Source of the DNA: Rathayibacter sp. VKM Ac-2879
GTDB lineage: Bacteria > Actinomycetota > Actinomycetes > Actinomycetales > Microbacteriaceae
Assembly: GCF_015351245.1 (NCBI RefSeq)
Contig: NZ_JADKSO010000002.1
Location: 124,001 to 188,000, forward strand
Direction: 5' to 3'
Length of the DNA: 64,000 nucleotides
Position numbers and translations under genes: made by a program. This document shows positions 33,794 to 43,295 of this stretch, piece by piece. Position 1 is the first letter of the stretch. The number at the start of each line of letters is the position of its first letter. The notes below the pieces were generated by a model that worked only from the letters and a program-made list of their open reading frames with translations, ran no database searches and had not been told where the DNA came from.

Positions 33794-35419
33794 GTGAAGC
33801 CCCTCGATCCTCGCCTGCTGCGCCATGCCCGAGCGGCACGCGTGTTCCTGATGCTCGGAGGTGCGCTCGCGCTCGCCAGGACCCTCGCGATCGTCGCCTT
33901 CGCCTGGCTCGTCGCGCACATGGTGGCGGGCGCCGTCGACGGGCGGACCGCCGCCGAGCTGGCGCCGCTGTCGCTCGCGCTTCTCGCGGTGGTGGCGGCG
34001 CGCGCGGTGCTCGCCTGGGCATCCGAGGTGACCGCTGTGCGGGGCGGAGTCGGCGCGAAGGCGCAAGTGCGCGCCGCCGTGCTCGCGGCCCTCGTCGCGC
34101 TCGGACCTGCCGAGCGCGCAGGAGGCTCCGGGGGAGTGGTCGCGTTGCTCGGCGGGGGACTCGACGCCCTCGACGGCTACTTCGCGCGCTACCTGCCGCA
34201 GCTCCTCGCCACCGCGATCGCGACTCCGCTGCTGACCCTGGTCGTGTTCCTCGCCGATCCGCTCAGCGCGCTGTTCCTCGTGGTGACGTTGCCGCTGATC
34301 CCGGTGTTCATGGTGCTCATCGGCTGGGCGACCCAGGCCGTGCAGAAGCGGCAGTGGACGCGACTCCAGGCGCTCGCCTCCGGGTTCGTCGACACGGTCG
34401 GCGGTCTCGCGACGCTCAAGATCTTCGGCCGCGCCGAGCGGCAAGGCGCGCGGATCCGAGCCCTCACCGAGGACTACCGCGTGCACACGATGAAGGTGCT
34501 CCGCGTGACCTTCGTCAGCGGATTCGTGCTGGAATTGGCGGGCTCGCTCTCGGTCGCGCTCGTCGCCGTCTCCATCGGCCTCCGGCTCGTCGACGGCTCG
34601 CTCGGCCTCGCCGTCGGACTGTTCGTGCTCGTGCTCGCCCCCGAGGTGTTCCTCCCGGTGCGGCAAGTCGGTGCCGAGTTCCACGCGGCGGCCGACGGAG
34701 TGGCGGCGGCCGACGAGGCATTCACGGTGATCGAGCGGGCGGCGGCGTGTCCCGCGCGGGAGGCGGCGCCCCCGACCGGAGGAACGCTCGAACTGCGCGG
34801 GCTGGCCGTCGATGACGGACGCGGGCGAGTGCTCGCTCCCGTCGACGCGGTGCTGCCCGCCGGCTCCTTCACGGCGATCGTGGGACCGAGCGGCTCGGGC
34901 AAGTCGACCCTCCTCGCGGCGCTCGCCGGGTTCGTGCCCACGCGGGGAGCGCTGCTGCTCGGGGGACGGCCGCTGACGACCGCGACGGGTCGGGAGTGGC
35001 TCGCGTGGGCGGGACAGCGAGCCGAGCTGCTGCCGGGGAGCGTCGCCTCCAACGTCGCCCTCGGGGCTCTCGTGCCCGATACGGCGCGCGTCGGCCGGGC
35101 ACTGGAGATCGCTGCGGCCGATGTCGCCCCCGATCACCGGGTCGACGCCGACGGCACGGGCCTGTCAGGCGGCCAGAGCGCGCGGGTGGCCGTCGCGCGA
35201 GCCGTGCACCGGCTGCTGGAGCGGGGCTGTGCTGTGCTCGCCCTCGACGAGCCGACGGCCGCTCTCGACGAGGAGTCGGAGCGCGCGCTCCTCGCCGGCT
35301 TGCGGACCCTCGCGGACCGCGGGGTGATCGTGATCGTCGCGACGCATCGGCCCGCGACCGTGGCCGCTGCGGACTCCGTGCTGCGCCTGTCGCCCGAGCT
35401 CGCCCCCTCCGGACGATGA
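33794..35419 (+). CDS. cydD: ABC transporter CydD (thiol export for cytochrome bd assembly)
   Basis: 541 residues: six-helix membrane domain (about 1-300) fused to an ATPase. Walker A GPSGSGKSTLL, signature LSGGQSARVAVARAV, Walker B AVLALDEPTAALDE. With CydC it forms the heterodimeric exporter/haem-regulated transporter for cysteine or glutathione needed for bd oxidase maturation. Start GTG at 33794; stop overlaps cydC (ATGA). Confidence 0.92.
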   Translation: MKPLDPRLLRHARAARVFLMLGGALALARTLAIVAFAWLVAHMVAGAVDGRTAAELAPLSLALLAVVAARAVLAWASEVTAVRGGVGAKAQVRAAVLAALVALGPAERAGGSGGVVALLGGGLDALDGYFARYLPQLLATAIATPLLTLVVFLADPLSALFLVVTLPLIPVFMVLIGWATQAVQKRQWTRLQALASGFVDTVGGLATLKIFGRAERQGARIRALTEDYRVHTMKVLRVTFVSGFVLELAGSLSVALVAVSIGLRLVDGSLGLAVGLFVLVLAPEVFLPVRQVGAEFHAAADGVAAADEAFTVIERAAACPAREAAPPTGGTLELRGLAVDDGRGRVLAPVDAVLPAGSFTAIVGPSGSGKSTLLAALAGFVPTRGALLLGGRPLTTATGREWLAWAGQRAELLPGSVASNVALGALVPDTARVGRALEIAAADVAPDHRVDADGTGLSGGQSARVAVARAVHRLLERGCAVLALDEPTAALDEESERALLAGLRTLADRGVIVIVATHRPATVAAADSVLRLSPELAPSGR

Positions 35420-37071
35420 ACCGCATCGATGTGCTCCGCGCGGCGATGCCCCGACCGCGCCGCTTCCTCCCGGGACTCTCCTTCGGAGTGCTCTCGGCCT
35501 CCGCCGTCGTCGCACTGCTCGCGTGCTCGGCATGGCTCATCGTGCGGGCGGCCGAACAGCCGCCCATCCTCTTCCTCTCGATGGCCGTCGTCGGGGTGCG
35601 GGCGTTCGCCCTCGCTCGCGCCGTCTTCCGCTATCTGGAAAGGCTCACCGGACACGACGCCGCCTTCCGCGTCCTCGCCGAGCTGCGCGCCGGGGTGTAT
35701 GAGCGGCTCGTCCCAGTGGCTCCCGACGGACTCGGCCGGGTGCGCCGCGGCGACCTCGTGTCGCGTGTCGTCGCCGACGTCGATGCGCAGCAGGACGTGC
35801 CGCTGCGCATCGTCCAGCCGCTGCTCGTGTCGACCGTCGTCGCGGGCGTGTCCGTCGTCGGCGTGTGGCTCCTCCTGCCGGCGATGGGTGCGGTGCTCCT
35901 GGCGCTCCTCCTGCTCGCCTTCGTGGGCGGAGCCGTCGGCGCAGGCCTGCTTTCGGCGCGGGCCGATCGCGAACTGGCGCCGCTGCGCGGAGAACTCGCG
36001 GAACGCCTCCACCTGCTGGTCACCCGGCTCGACGTGCTGATCGCGTTCGACGCCGCCGACGAGGCCGTCGCGGGCGTCGTCCAGGCGGAGGCGGCGCTCG
36101 CCCGAGCCTCGCGACGTCGCGCCACCGCGGCCGGCGTAGCGGCAGCGGTGCTCGCGCTGTGCTCCGGCGGAGCGGTGTGGGCAGGGCTCGCCCTCGGCAT
36201 CCCCGCGCTCGGCGCGCTCGGTGGGCCTGCGCTCGGCGTGATCGCGCTCGTGCCGCTCGCCGTGTTCGAGGTCGTGTCCGCCGCGCCGCTCGCCGTGCAG
36301 GCGGCCCGCTCGGCGCTCTCGAGCGCTCAGCGTCTGGCCGAGCTCGACCGGGAGGCGTCCTCGCCCGCGCTCGCCACCGACGCCGACGTCGATCCCGCTG
36401 CGACGCTTCCGCTCGGCCGCGACCTCGTGCTGCGCGAGCTGAGCGTCGGCTGGCCGGGCGCCTCCTCCCCGGCGCTCACCGGAGTGTCGCTCGACGTGCC
36501 GGCCGGCGCCTGCGTGCTCGTCACCGGTGCGAGCGGCTCGGGCAAGACGACCCTCGCCCACGCGCTGGTGCGATTCCTCGACTACTCCGGCTCGTACCTG
36601 CTCGGCGGGGTGGAGGCGCGCACGCTGCCTCAGGCCGAGCTGCGGCGGATCGTCGGCCTGGTCGAGCAGCAGCCGTACCTCTTCGACGACACGATCCGGC
36701 AGAACCTGCTCTTCGCGCGGCCGTCGGCTGACGACGCGACGCTCGAGGGCGTGCTCGACCGGGTCGGGCTCGCCTCCTGGGTCGCCGCGCGTGGCGGGCT
36801 CGATGCGCGGGTCGGCGAGCGCGGATCGCTCGTCTCGGGCGGGCAGGCTCAACGGCTCGCGCTGGCGCGGGCGCTACTCGCCGACTTCGACGTCCTCGTG
36901 CTCGACGAGCCGACCGCCTCGGTCGACGCGCCCGTGGCGGACGCGCTGCTCGCCGATCTGGTGAGGGCGGCGCAGGGCCGCACCGTCGTCCTGATCGCTC
37001 ATCGCGTGGATCCGTCGCTCGTCGTCGATGGGCGGATCACGGTTGGCGGCGGGACGGCCAGGCGTGCATGA
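35416..37071 (+). CDS. cydC: ABC transporter CydC
   Basis: 551 residues, membrane domain plus ATPase. Walker A GASGSGKTT, signature VSGGQAQRLALARAL, Walker B VLVLDEPTASVDA, and Q-loop VEQQPYLFDD. Partner of CydD. The ATG overlaps the cydD stop. In some actinobacteria CydD and CydC are fused into one chain; here they are separate. The operon ends here, facing the AlkD-like gene. Confidence 0.92.
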   Translation: MNRIDVLRAAMPRPRRFLPGLSFGVLSASAVVALLACSAWLIVRAAEQPPILFLSMAVVGVRAFALARAVFRYLERLTGHDAAFRVLAELRAGVYERLVPVAPDGLGRVRRGDLVSRVVADVDAQQDVPLRIVQPLLVSTVVAGVSVVGVWLLLPAMGAVLLALLLLAFVGGAVGAGLLSARADRELAPLRGELAERLHLLVTRLDVLIAFDAADEAVAGVVQAEAALARASRRRATAAGVAAAVLALCSGGAVWAGLALGIPALGALGGPALGVIALVPLAVFEVVSAAPLAVQAARSALSSAQRLAELDREASSPALATDADVDPAATLPLGRDLVLRELSVGWPGASSPALTGVSLDVPAGACVLVTGASGSGKTTLAHALVRFLDYSGSYLLGGVEARTLPQAELRRIVGLVEQQPYLFDDTIRQNLLFARPSADDATLEGVLDRVGLASWVAARGGLDARVGERGSLVSGGQAQRLALARALLADFDVLVLDEPTASVDAPVADALLADLVRAAQGRTVVLIAHRVDPSLVVDGRITVGGGTARRA

Positions 37072-37110
37072 CGGTCGGCGACCGGGGCGCGGGAGCGGAG
37101 CGGCGGGCGC

Positions 37111-37635
37111 TCAGCCTCTGCTCTGCACCCCGTCGCGGCGCGGCCGACGGCCCTCGGTGCGGGACTGGGCGAGGTGCGCCGCGACCGACAGTCGGCCGCC
37201 CTCATGTGACCACCGCGAGAGCACCGAGTCTGCCCGCGATCGGGCCGACCCCTCGAGCTGCGACATCAGCGGGGCCACGACGTCCCGGGCGAGCGGCAGG
37301 GTCAGCTCGTCGACCCGGGAGTCGCGGACGAAGCCCTCCAGCCGTGTCAGATCGGAGGCGCGAAGGAGCGCCACACGCGACTGCAGCAGCACCACGGCGG
37401 CGAGCCGCGGCTCGAACACGGGTCGGCTCCAGAGCTCGGAGGAGAGCACGGCGATCTCGTCGTGACCGAGACCGCGGAACTTGGTCAACGCATCGCGCAC
37501 CGTGCCTCGCACAGCGCCGACGGACGCCCCCGTCGCGTCGAGCCCGGCTTTCAGGCGCTCGCGCACCTCCTGCGCTCGCCAGACATCGCCCTCGTCGTCG
37601 AGGGTCGCGAGGATGAAGGTCCCGGCGTCGCTCAT
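37111..37635 (-). CDS. AlkD-like DNA alkylation repair protein (short)
   Basis: 174 residues, almost entirely alpha-helical with the HEAT-repeat style of AlkD/AlkC glycosylases (GLGHDEIAVLSSELWSRPVFEPRLAAVVLLQSR). AlkD removes 3- and 7-alkylpurines from DNA. It is shorter than typical AlkD (about 230 residues) and the C-terminal repeats are incomplete, so activity is uncertain. The ATG at 37635 (MSDAGTFI) is preferred. It lies 43 bases downstream of pabC on the same strand. Confidence 0.65.
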   Translation of the reverse strand: MSDAGTFILATLDDEGDVWRAQEVRERLKAGLDATGASVGAVRGTVRDALTKFRGLGHDEIAVLSSELWSRPVFEPRLAAVVLLQSRVALLRASDLTRLEGFVRDSRVDELTLPLARDVVAPLMSQLEGSARSRADSVLSRWSHEGGRLSVAAHLAQSRTEGRRPRRDGVQSRG

Positions 37636-37678
37636 ACCTCTAGTGTGCGTGAGGGTGCGGCCAGCGGCGCGGGGGCGG

Positions 37679-38446
37679 TCAGGGCAACGGCCGCCGCAGT
37701 GCGTCGAGCCGCCGCCGCCACATGTCGAGCCTCCCGGGCTCGGCGGCGAGCGCCGGACCGTCGGCCCAGGCGGTCGCCAGGCGCAGCCCGTGCAGGGCGT
37801 TGGCCGTCCACACCTCGCGCCCATCGAGGGAGGCCGGATCCGCCGGCGCCTCGATCACATCGGTCCCCAACGCGCCAGCGAGCACCGAGAGGGTCCTCGC
37901 CGTGACGCTCTGCACGCGGGCGCTGTCGGGCGGAGGCACGACGAGGGTGTCGCCGAGCCACCACAGCACCGCGCTCGACGCGCCGTCGACGATCGCCCCC
38001 TCTCGGTCGAGGATGACCGCCTCCTCGGCTCCCGCCGCTTGCGCGCGCGCGCGCAGCACCGCGAGCCTGGCGATGTCCGGCCCCTTCCACTCGGGGACCC
38101 GCCGCGGATCCACGGGGCTCGTCCAGAGGACCACCGAGCGGGTCCGCTTCGGAGTGGGCCGCTCACGCAGCCGGAGCGTGCCGGCGGCGAGTTCGACCCG
38201 CCAGAACGCCTCTCCGGTGCGGGGGAGAGCCGCGACGGCGGCGTCGAAGAAGTCCTCCGCGTGGGAGCGGGACGTGCCGCCCGCCGCCTCGACGGCGCCC
38301 AAGAAACGCGCCCGGTGCAGCTCGAGACCCCGCACACGTCCGTCGGCCACGAGCCAGGAGTCGGCGGCGGCGAGCGCCGCGGCCGGGGCGTCGACGCGAG
38401 GCCCGAGCGCCCGCCCGTCCCACTCCCGCACCTGCTCGCCGTCCAC
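37679..38446 (-). CDS. pabC: Aminodeoxychorismate lyase-like class IV aminotransferase
   Basis: 255 residues of PLP fold-type IV. Releases pyruvate from aminodeoxychorismate to give p-aminobenzoate for folate, inferred from its position head-to-head with pabB. Supporting segments are the probable PLP Lys in PEWKGPDIARLAVLRARA, EAVILDREGAIVDGASSAVLWW, and VQSVTARTLSVLAGALG at the phosphate site. It is more diverged from standard PabC than the paralog at 17.8-18.7 kb. The GTG at 38446 lies eight bases from a minus-strand TAGCGT shared with pabB. Confidence 0.78.
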   Translation of the reverse strand: MDGEQVREWDGRALGPRVDAPAAALAAADSWLVADGRVRGLELHRARFLGAVEAAGGTSRSHAEDFFDAAVAALPRTGEAFWRVELAAGTLRLRERPTPKRTRSVVLWTSPVDPRRVPEWKGPDIARLAVLRARAQAAGAEEAVILDREGAIVDGASSAVLWWLGDTLVVPPPDSARVQSVTARTLSVLAGALGTDVIEAPADPASLDGREVWTANALHGLRLATAWADGPALAAEPGRLDMWRRRLDALRRPLP

Positions 38447-38453
38447 GACCGCC

Positions 38454-38460
38454 TACGCTA
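38454..38460. promoter_or_regulatory. Shared symmetrical -10 for divergent pabB and pabC
   Basis: TACGCTA reads TACGCT on the plus strand (38454-38459) and TAGCGT on the minus strand (38460-38455). The first ends six bases before the pabB GTG (38466), and the second eight bases before the pabC GTG (38446). Only 19 bases separate the two start codons, so there is no room for two independent -10 elements. Confidence 0.6.
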
Positions 38461-38465
38461 GCCGA

Positions 38466-39848
38466 GTGGTCCGACCCCTGCCCGCCGCGGAGCCCGCTCC
38501 CCGTGCGATCGAGGTGCCGTGGATCGACCCGGAGCGCGCCTACCTGGCCCTGTTCGCGCGTGCCGAGGCCTCCTTCTGGCTCGATTCGGGAGCAGCCGCC
38601 CGCGAGGGACGCTCCTACCTCGGGATGTCCGGCGACGTCCTCGAGGTCGCCGCGGGAGGCGCGATCGACGACGCTCTCGCCCTCGTCGATGCTGAGACGC
38701 GTGGCGGAGAGCCCGCGCTCGGACGCTATGGCTGGATCTCGTACGAGGCCGGGGCCGCCTCCCTCGGTCTGCCGGCCGTCTCCCCCCGCTCTGATGATCC
38801 GCCCGCTCTCATGCTGCTGCGCGGCGATCCTGTCCTCGTCGTCGATCACGCGCTCGGCACCGCCCGCGTGGTCGGCACCACAGCCGAGGCGGAGGCCCTC
38901 GCCCTCGCGGTCGTGGCGCTCGCCTCCTTGCCGGAGCCGGTGCCGCCTCCGCGACCGCCGGAGCCGGCCGGGCCGCCCCGCTGGCGGCACGATCCGGTGC
39001 ACTACGCGGCCCTCATCGCCCGCTGCCAGGCGGCGATCCGCGCGGGCGACGCCTACCAGCTGTGCCTGACGAACCAGGTCGAGGTCGAGGGAGGGTTCGA
39101 CCCGGTCGAGGCCTATCGTCGCCTGCGCCGCACGAGTCCGAGCCACCACGGCGGCCTGATCAGGAGGGGCGGCCTCGCCCTCGTCAGCGCGTCGCCGGAG
39201 CGCTTCCTCACGGGCAGCGCCCAGGGGAGGCTGGCCACGCACCCGATCAAGGGCACGAGGGCACGAGGCCGCGATCCCGAGGAGGACGCGTCGTTGCGCG
39301 ACGAGCTGCTCGCGAGCGTCAAGGAGCGCGCAGAGAACGTCATGATCGTCGATCTGGTGCGCAACGATCTGGCCCGCATCGCGACCCTCGGCACTGTCTC
39401 GGTCGACCGCCTCCTCGAGGTCGAGAGCTATACACAGGTCCACCAGCTCGTCAGCGAGATCTCGGCCCTTCGCGCGCCCGGAGTCGGCCTGGCCGAGCTG
39501 CTCGCCGCGACGTTCCCCGCCGGATCCATGACGGGAGCCCCCAAACGCCGCGCCGTGGAGGTGCTGCGGGAGGCCGAGGGCGGGCCGCGCGGCATCTACT
39601 CGGGAGCCTTCGGTCGTCTCGGGTCCGACGGCTCCCTCGACCTGGCGATGACGATCCGTACGCTCGTGATCGACGCCCACCGCGCACGCCTGGGCACGGG
39701 CGGGGGCATCACGGCGCTCTCGGTCGCCGCGGAGGAGATCGAGGAGACGCGTCTCAAGGCCCGCGCCCTGCTCGACGTCCTGGGCGCGAAGAGCGAGACG
39801 CCGCCTCCCGCGGGCGCGCGGGGCGGGGAGGGAGGGCGAGGCCAGTAG
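38466..39848 (+). CDS. pabB: Aminodeoxychorismate synthase component I
   Basis: 460 residues of the chorismate-utilising family. Converts chorismate to aminodeoxychorismate using ammonia from PabA. The diagnostic PabB Lys is present in HPIKGTRARGRDPEED (TrpE has Ala there), with IVDLVRNDLARIA and FPAGSMTGAPKRRAVEVL. A glutaminase subunit (pabA) is not in the window. The GTG at 38466 is set by the TACGCT -10 six bases upstream; the C-terminal 20 residues are Gly/Ala/Pro-rich. Confidence 0.9.
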   Translation: MVRPLPAAEPAPRAIEVPWIDPERAYLALFARAEASFWLDSGAAAREGRSYLGMSGDVLEVAAGGAIDDALALVDAETRGGEPALGRYGWISYEAGAASLGLPAVSPRSDDPPALMLLRGDPVLVVDHALGTARVVGTTAEAEALALAVVALASLPEPVPPPRPPEPAGPPRWRHDPVHYAALIARCQAAIRAGDAYQLCLTNQVEVEGGFDPVEAYRRLRRTSPSHHGGLIRRGGLALVSASPERFLTGSAQGRLATHPIKGTRARGRDPEEDASLRDELLASVKERAENVMIVDLVRNDLARIATLGTVSVDRLLEVESYTQVHQLVSEISALRAPGVGLAELLAATFPAGSMTGAPKRRAVEVLREAEGGPRGIYSGAFGRLGSDGSLDLAMTIRTLVIDAHRARLGTGGGITALSVAAEEIEETRLKARALLDVLGAKSETPPPAGARGGEGGRGQ

Positions 39849-39916
39849 GGTGGATGGTCGAACGCTGGCGCCCTGGTGCGCGCGTTCTCCCCCTCGTTCA
39901 GAAGTGAGACACACCT

Positions 39917-42499
39917 GTGGCAGAAGACACCTCCCAGCCGACCGGCGCGACCGACGAGGAGCGCTACGACTTCCGTGCGATCCAAGACAAGTGGCTCCCG
40001 ATCTGGGAGCAGACCCGCCCGTTCGCCACGGACGACCCGAACGACAAGCGTCCGCGCAAGTACGTGCTCGACATGTTCCCGTACCCGTCGGGCGACCTGC
40101 ACATGGGGCACGCGGAGGCGTATGCGCTTGGTGACGTCATCGCCCGCTACTGGCGTCAGCAGGGCTTCAACGTGCTGCACCCGATCGGCTGGGACAGCTT
40201 CGGGCTGCCCGCCGAGAACGCGGCGATCAAGCGCGGCCTCAACCCGGCGACCTGGACCTACGACAACATCGAGCAGCAGAAGCGCTCGATGAAGCGCTAC
40301 GCGGCCGCGTTCGACTGGGACCGCGTGCTGCACACCTCCGACCCCGAGTACTACAAGTGGAACCAGTGGCTGTTCCTCAAGATGTACGAGAAGGGTCTCG
40401 CCTACCGCAAGGACAGCTGGGTCAACTGGGACCCGGTCGACCAGACCGTGCTCGCCAACGAGCAGGTGCTGGCCGACGGCACCTCCGAGCGCTCGGGCGC
40501 TGTCGTGGTCAAGAAGAAGCTCACGCAGTGGTACTTCCGCATCACCGACTACGCCGACCGCCTGCTCGACGACCTCAACCAGCTCGAGGGCTCGTGGCCC
40601 TCGAAGGTCATCGCGATGCAGCGCAACTGGATCGGGCGGTCGATCGGAGCAGATGTCGAGTTCGAGATCGAGGGTCGCGACGAGCGCGTCACGGTCTTCA
40701 CCACCCGCCCCGACACGCTCTACGGCGCGACCTTCATGGTCGTCGCCCCCGACTCCGACCTGGCCGCAGAGCTCGTCGAGGGCGGCGATCCCGAGGTGCG
40801 GGAGGCGTTCCGCAGCTACCTCGAGACGGTGCAGAAGTCGAGCGAGATCGAGCGGCTGACCGCCGACCGCCCCAAGACCGGCGTGTTCCTCGGCCGCTAT
40901 GCCGTGAATCCCGTGAACGGCGAGCGGCTGCCGATCTGGGCGGCCGACTACGTGCTCTCCGACTACGGGCACGGAGCGGTCATGGCGGTCCCCGCGCACG
41001 ACCAGCGCGATCTCGACTTCGCGCGCGCCTTCGACCTGCCCGTGCGCGTGGTCGTCGACACCACTGCCTCCGTCACGGGTGCCATCCCGGTGATCCCGGA
41101 GGACCCTGAGGAGCTCGCCGCGCTCGAGGCGCAGTACTCACGCGATCCGGCCCTGACCGGGGAGGCACTGAGCGGCGACGGCCGACTCATCAACTCCGGC
41201 CCGCTCGACGGTCTCTCGAAGCGCACCGCGATCGAGCGCATCATCAAGCTGCTGGAGGAGCGCGGTCGAGGTCGTGCCGCCAAGAACTACCGTCTGCGCG
41301 ACTGGCTCATCTCGCGCCAGCGCTACTGGGGCACGCCCATCCCCATCATCCACGGCGCCGACGGCGAGCTCGTGCCGGTGCCCGAGGATCAGCTGCCCGT
41401 CGTGCTGCCGCCGACCGAGGGGCTCGACCTGCAGCCCAAGGGCTCCTCGCCGCTCGGCGCTGCCGAGGACTGGGTGAACGTCCCGCACCCGGTCGACGGC
41501 TCGCCCGCGCGCCGCGACCCGGACACGATGGACACCTTCGTCGACTCCTCGTGGTACTTCCTCCGCTTCTTGTCGCCGAAGGACGACACGCAGGCGTTCG
41601 ACCCCAAGCTCGCCGAGCAGTGGGCGCCGGTCGATCAGTACGTCGGAGGCGTCACCCACGCGATCCTGCACCTCTTGTACGCGCGGTTCATCACCAAGGT
41701 CCTCTTCGATCTCGGCTACGTCTCCTTCACCGAGCCGTTCACCGCGCTGCTCAACCAGGGCATGGTGCAGATGGACGGCTCGGCGATGTCGAAGTCGAAG
41801 GGCAACCTCGTCCGCCTGTCCGACCAGCTCGACGAGCACGGCGTCGACGCCGTGCGCTTGACCATGGCGTTCGCCGGACCGCCGGAGGACGACATCGACT
41901 GGGCCGACGTCTCGCCGTCGGGCAGCGCCAAGTTCCTCGCGCGCGCCTGGCGCCTCGCGAAGGACGTCACCTCGAGGCCCGACGTCGAGTGGAAGCACGG
42001 CGACGCGGTCCTGCGGCGCCAGACCCACCGGTTCCTCGCGGAGTCGCCGTCGCTGATCGAGGCGTTCAAGTTCAACGTCGTGGTCGCGCGCGTGATGGAG
42101 CTCGTCAACGCGACCCGCAAGGTCATCGACTCGGGTGCGGGGGCCGGCGATCCGGCGGTGCGCGAGGCGACGGAGGTGATCGCGATGGCCCTCAACCTCT
42201 TCGCGCCCTATACCGCCGAGGACATGTGGCACCGTCTCGGGTATGAGGGGCCGGTGTCGCACGCGTTGTGGCGTAAGGCCGATCCGACGCTTCTGGTCGA
42301 GGAGAAGGTGACGGCGATCCTGCAGGTCGACGGCAAGGTCCGCGATCGTCTCGAGGTCTCGCCGAAGATCTCGTCGGACGAGCTGGAGGAGCGGGCGCGT
42401 GCCACGCCGGGAGTCGCGCGGGCGCTCGTCGGACGCGAGGTCGTGAAGGCGATCGTGCGGTCGCCGCGGCTGGTGAACCTGGTCACGAAGCAGGCGTAG
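39917..42499 (+). CDS. leuS: Leucyl-tRNA synthetase
   Basis: 860 residues, class I synthetase charging tRNA-Leu. HIGH motif as HMGH in [22 protein letters not shown] as MSKSK in [14 protein letters not shown], a CP1 editing domain between ([18 protein letters not shown]), and the C-terminal anticodon-binding helices. Start GTG at 39917 (VAEDTSQPT). No strong promoter motif is seen in the 68 bases before it. It lies between leucine synthesis genes at the two ends of the window but far from both. Confidence 0.96.
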   Translation: MAEDTSQPTGATDEERYDFRAIQDKWLPIWEQTRPFATDDPNDKRPRKYVLDMFPYPSGDLHMGHAEAYALGDVIARYWRQQGFNVLHPIGWDSFGLPAENAAIKRGLNPATWTYDNIEQQKRSMKRYAAAFDWDRVLHTSDPEYYKWNQWLFLKMYEKGLAYRKDSWVNWDPVDQTVLANEQVLADGTSERSGAVVVKKKLTQWYFRITDYADRLLDDLNQLEGSWPSKVIAMQRNWIGRSIGADVEFEIEGRDERVTVFTTRPDTLYGATFMVVAPDSDLAAELVEGGDPEVREAFRSYLETVQKSSEIERLTADRPKTGVFLGRYAVNPVNGERLPIWAADYVLSDYGHGAVMAVPAHDQRDLDFARAFDLPVRVVVDTTASVTGAIPVIPEDPEELAALEAQYSRDPALTGEALSGDGRLINSGPLDGLSKRTAIERIIKLLEERGRGRAAKNYRLRDWLISRQRYWGTPIPIIHGADGELVPVPEDQLPVVLPPTEGLDLQPKGSSPLGAAEDWVNVPHPVDGSPARRDPDTMDTFVDSSWYFLRFLSPKDDTQAFDPKLAEQWAPVDQYVGGVTHAILHLLYARFITKVLFDLGYVSFTEPFTALLNQGMVQMDGSAMSKSKGNLVRLSDQLDEHGVDAVRLTMAFAGPPEDDIDWADVSPSGSAKFLARAWRLAKDVTSRPDVEWKHGDAVLRRQTHRFLAESPSLIEAFKFNVVVARVMELVNATRKVIDSGAGAGDPAVREATEVIAMALNLFAPYTAEDMWHRLGYEGPVSHALWRKADPTLLVEEKVTAILQVDGKVRDRLEVSPKISSDELEERARATPGVARALVGREVVKAIVRSPRLVNLVTKQA

Positions 42500-42511
42500 A
42501 CGGCGGCTTCC

Positions 42512-42535
42512 GCGGGGGTCCGCCTGGGCCCCCGC
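42512..42535 (+). terminator. Terminator after leuS
   Basis: GCGGGGG (42512-42518) with CCCCCGC (42529-42535), loop of 10 bases, then TCGTT. Located 13 bases after the leuS stop. A second small hairpin AACGCC/GGCGTT follows at 42576-42594. Confidence 0.55.
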
Positions 42536-42641
42536 TCGTTGCGGCGACGCGGCGCGGTGACGCCTTCTCCTCCACAACGCCCTTCTGAGGCGTTACTCCA
42601 CAGATCGCCGACGGCGCCCCGACCGCGACGCGAGCTCGCCC

Positions 42642-42647
42642 TACCGT
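42642..42647 (+). promoter_or_regulatory. -10 element of comEA-comEC (leaderless geometry)
   Basis: TACCGT ends six bases before the comEA ATG at 42654. Confidence 0.6.
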
Positions 42648-42653
42648 CGGGGG

Positions 42654-43295
42654 ATGCGGCAGAGCACGGCGACCGGCGAGGAGGAGGCGCTGCTGCGCCC
42701 GCGGCGGCCCCGTCCGCGCTGGCGAGTCGGCGCGAGCGCGGCCGTGGTCCTCGTGGTCGCCTCCGCCGTCGTCGCGGTTCTGCTCGCCGGTGCGCAGGCC
42801 GGCGGGCGGGAACGCGTGCTGCCGATGGCGGCCGCGCCCACCGTGGCAGAGACGTCCGAGCCGACGCTCTACGTCCATGTCGCCGGCGAGGTCCACAACG
42901 CGGGGCTCTACCTCCTCTCGCCGGGCGCGCGCGTCGCCGATGCCGTCGCTGCCGCGGGAGGCTTCGCCGACGGCGCCGAGCGGGCGGCGGTCAATCTGGC
43001 GCGGAAGCTCGTGGACGGCGAGCAGCTCGTCGTTCCTGCGGTCGGGGCCGCGCCGCCCGCCTCCGCGGCCGGCCAGGCGGGCGCGAGCACGGCAGCAGGG
43101 GGCTCGGTCCTCAGCCTCAGTACCGCCACGGCCGCGCAGCTCGAGGAACTGCCCGAGATCGGTCCGTCGACGGCCGCGAAGATCGTCGCCTTCCGCGAGG
43201 CCAACGGCCCGTTCACCTCGGTCGACCAATTGCTCGAGGTGCCCGGCATCGGCGAGAAGACTTTGTCGGCGTTCCGAGACCAGGTGTCGCCGTGA
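42654..43295 (+). CDS. comEA: ComEA-type DNA-binding protein
   Basis: 213 residues: membrane anchor (about 29-47), SLBB domain (LYVHVAGEVHNAGLYLLSPGARV), Ala/Gly/Ser linker, and a C-terminal double helix-hairpin-helix (LEELPEIGPSTAAKIVAFREANGPF; LLEVPGIGEKTL). In transformable bacteria ComEA binds incoming double-stranded DNA outside the membrane and passes it to ComEC. Stop overlaps comEC (GTGA). Natural competence is not proven; many actinobacteria carry these genes. Confidence 0.92.
   Translation: MRQSTATGEEEALLRPRRPRPRWRVGASAAVVLVVASAVVAVLLAGAQAGGRERVLPMAAAPTVAETSEPTLYVHVAGEVHNAGLYLLSPGARVADAVAAAGGFADGAERAAVNLARKLVDGEQLVVPAVGAAPPASAAGQAGASTAAGGSVLSLSTATAAQLEELPEIGPSTAAKIVAFREANGPFTSVDQLLEVPGIGEKTLSAFRDQVSP

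Noticed and set aside
42569-42601. CTCCACA direct repeats flanking a small hairpin before comEA as a competence operator
   Set aside because: The 7-base repeat is short, 26 bases apart and resembles common DnaA-box-like sequence. Nothing ties it to competence control.
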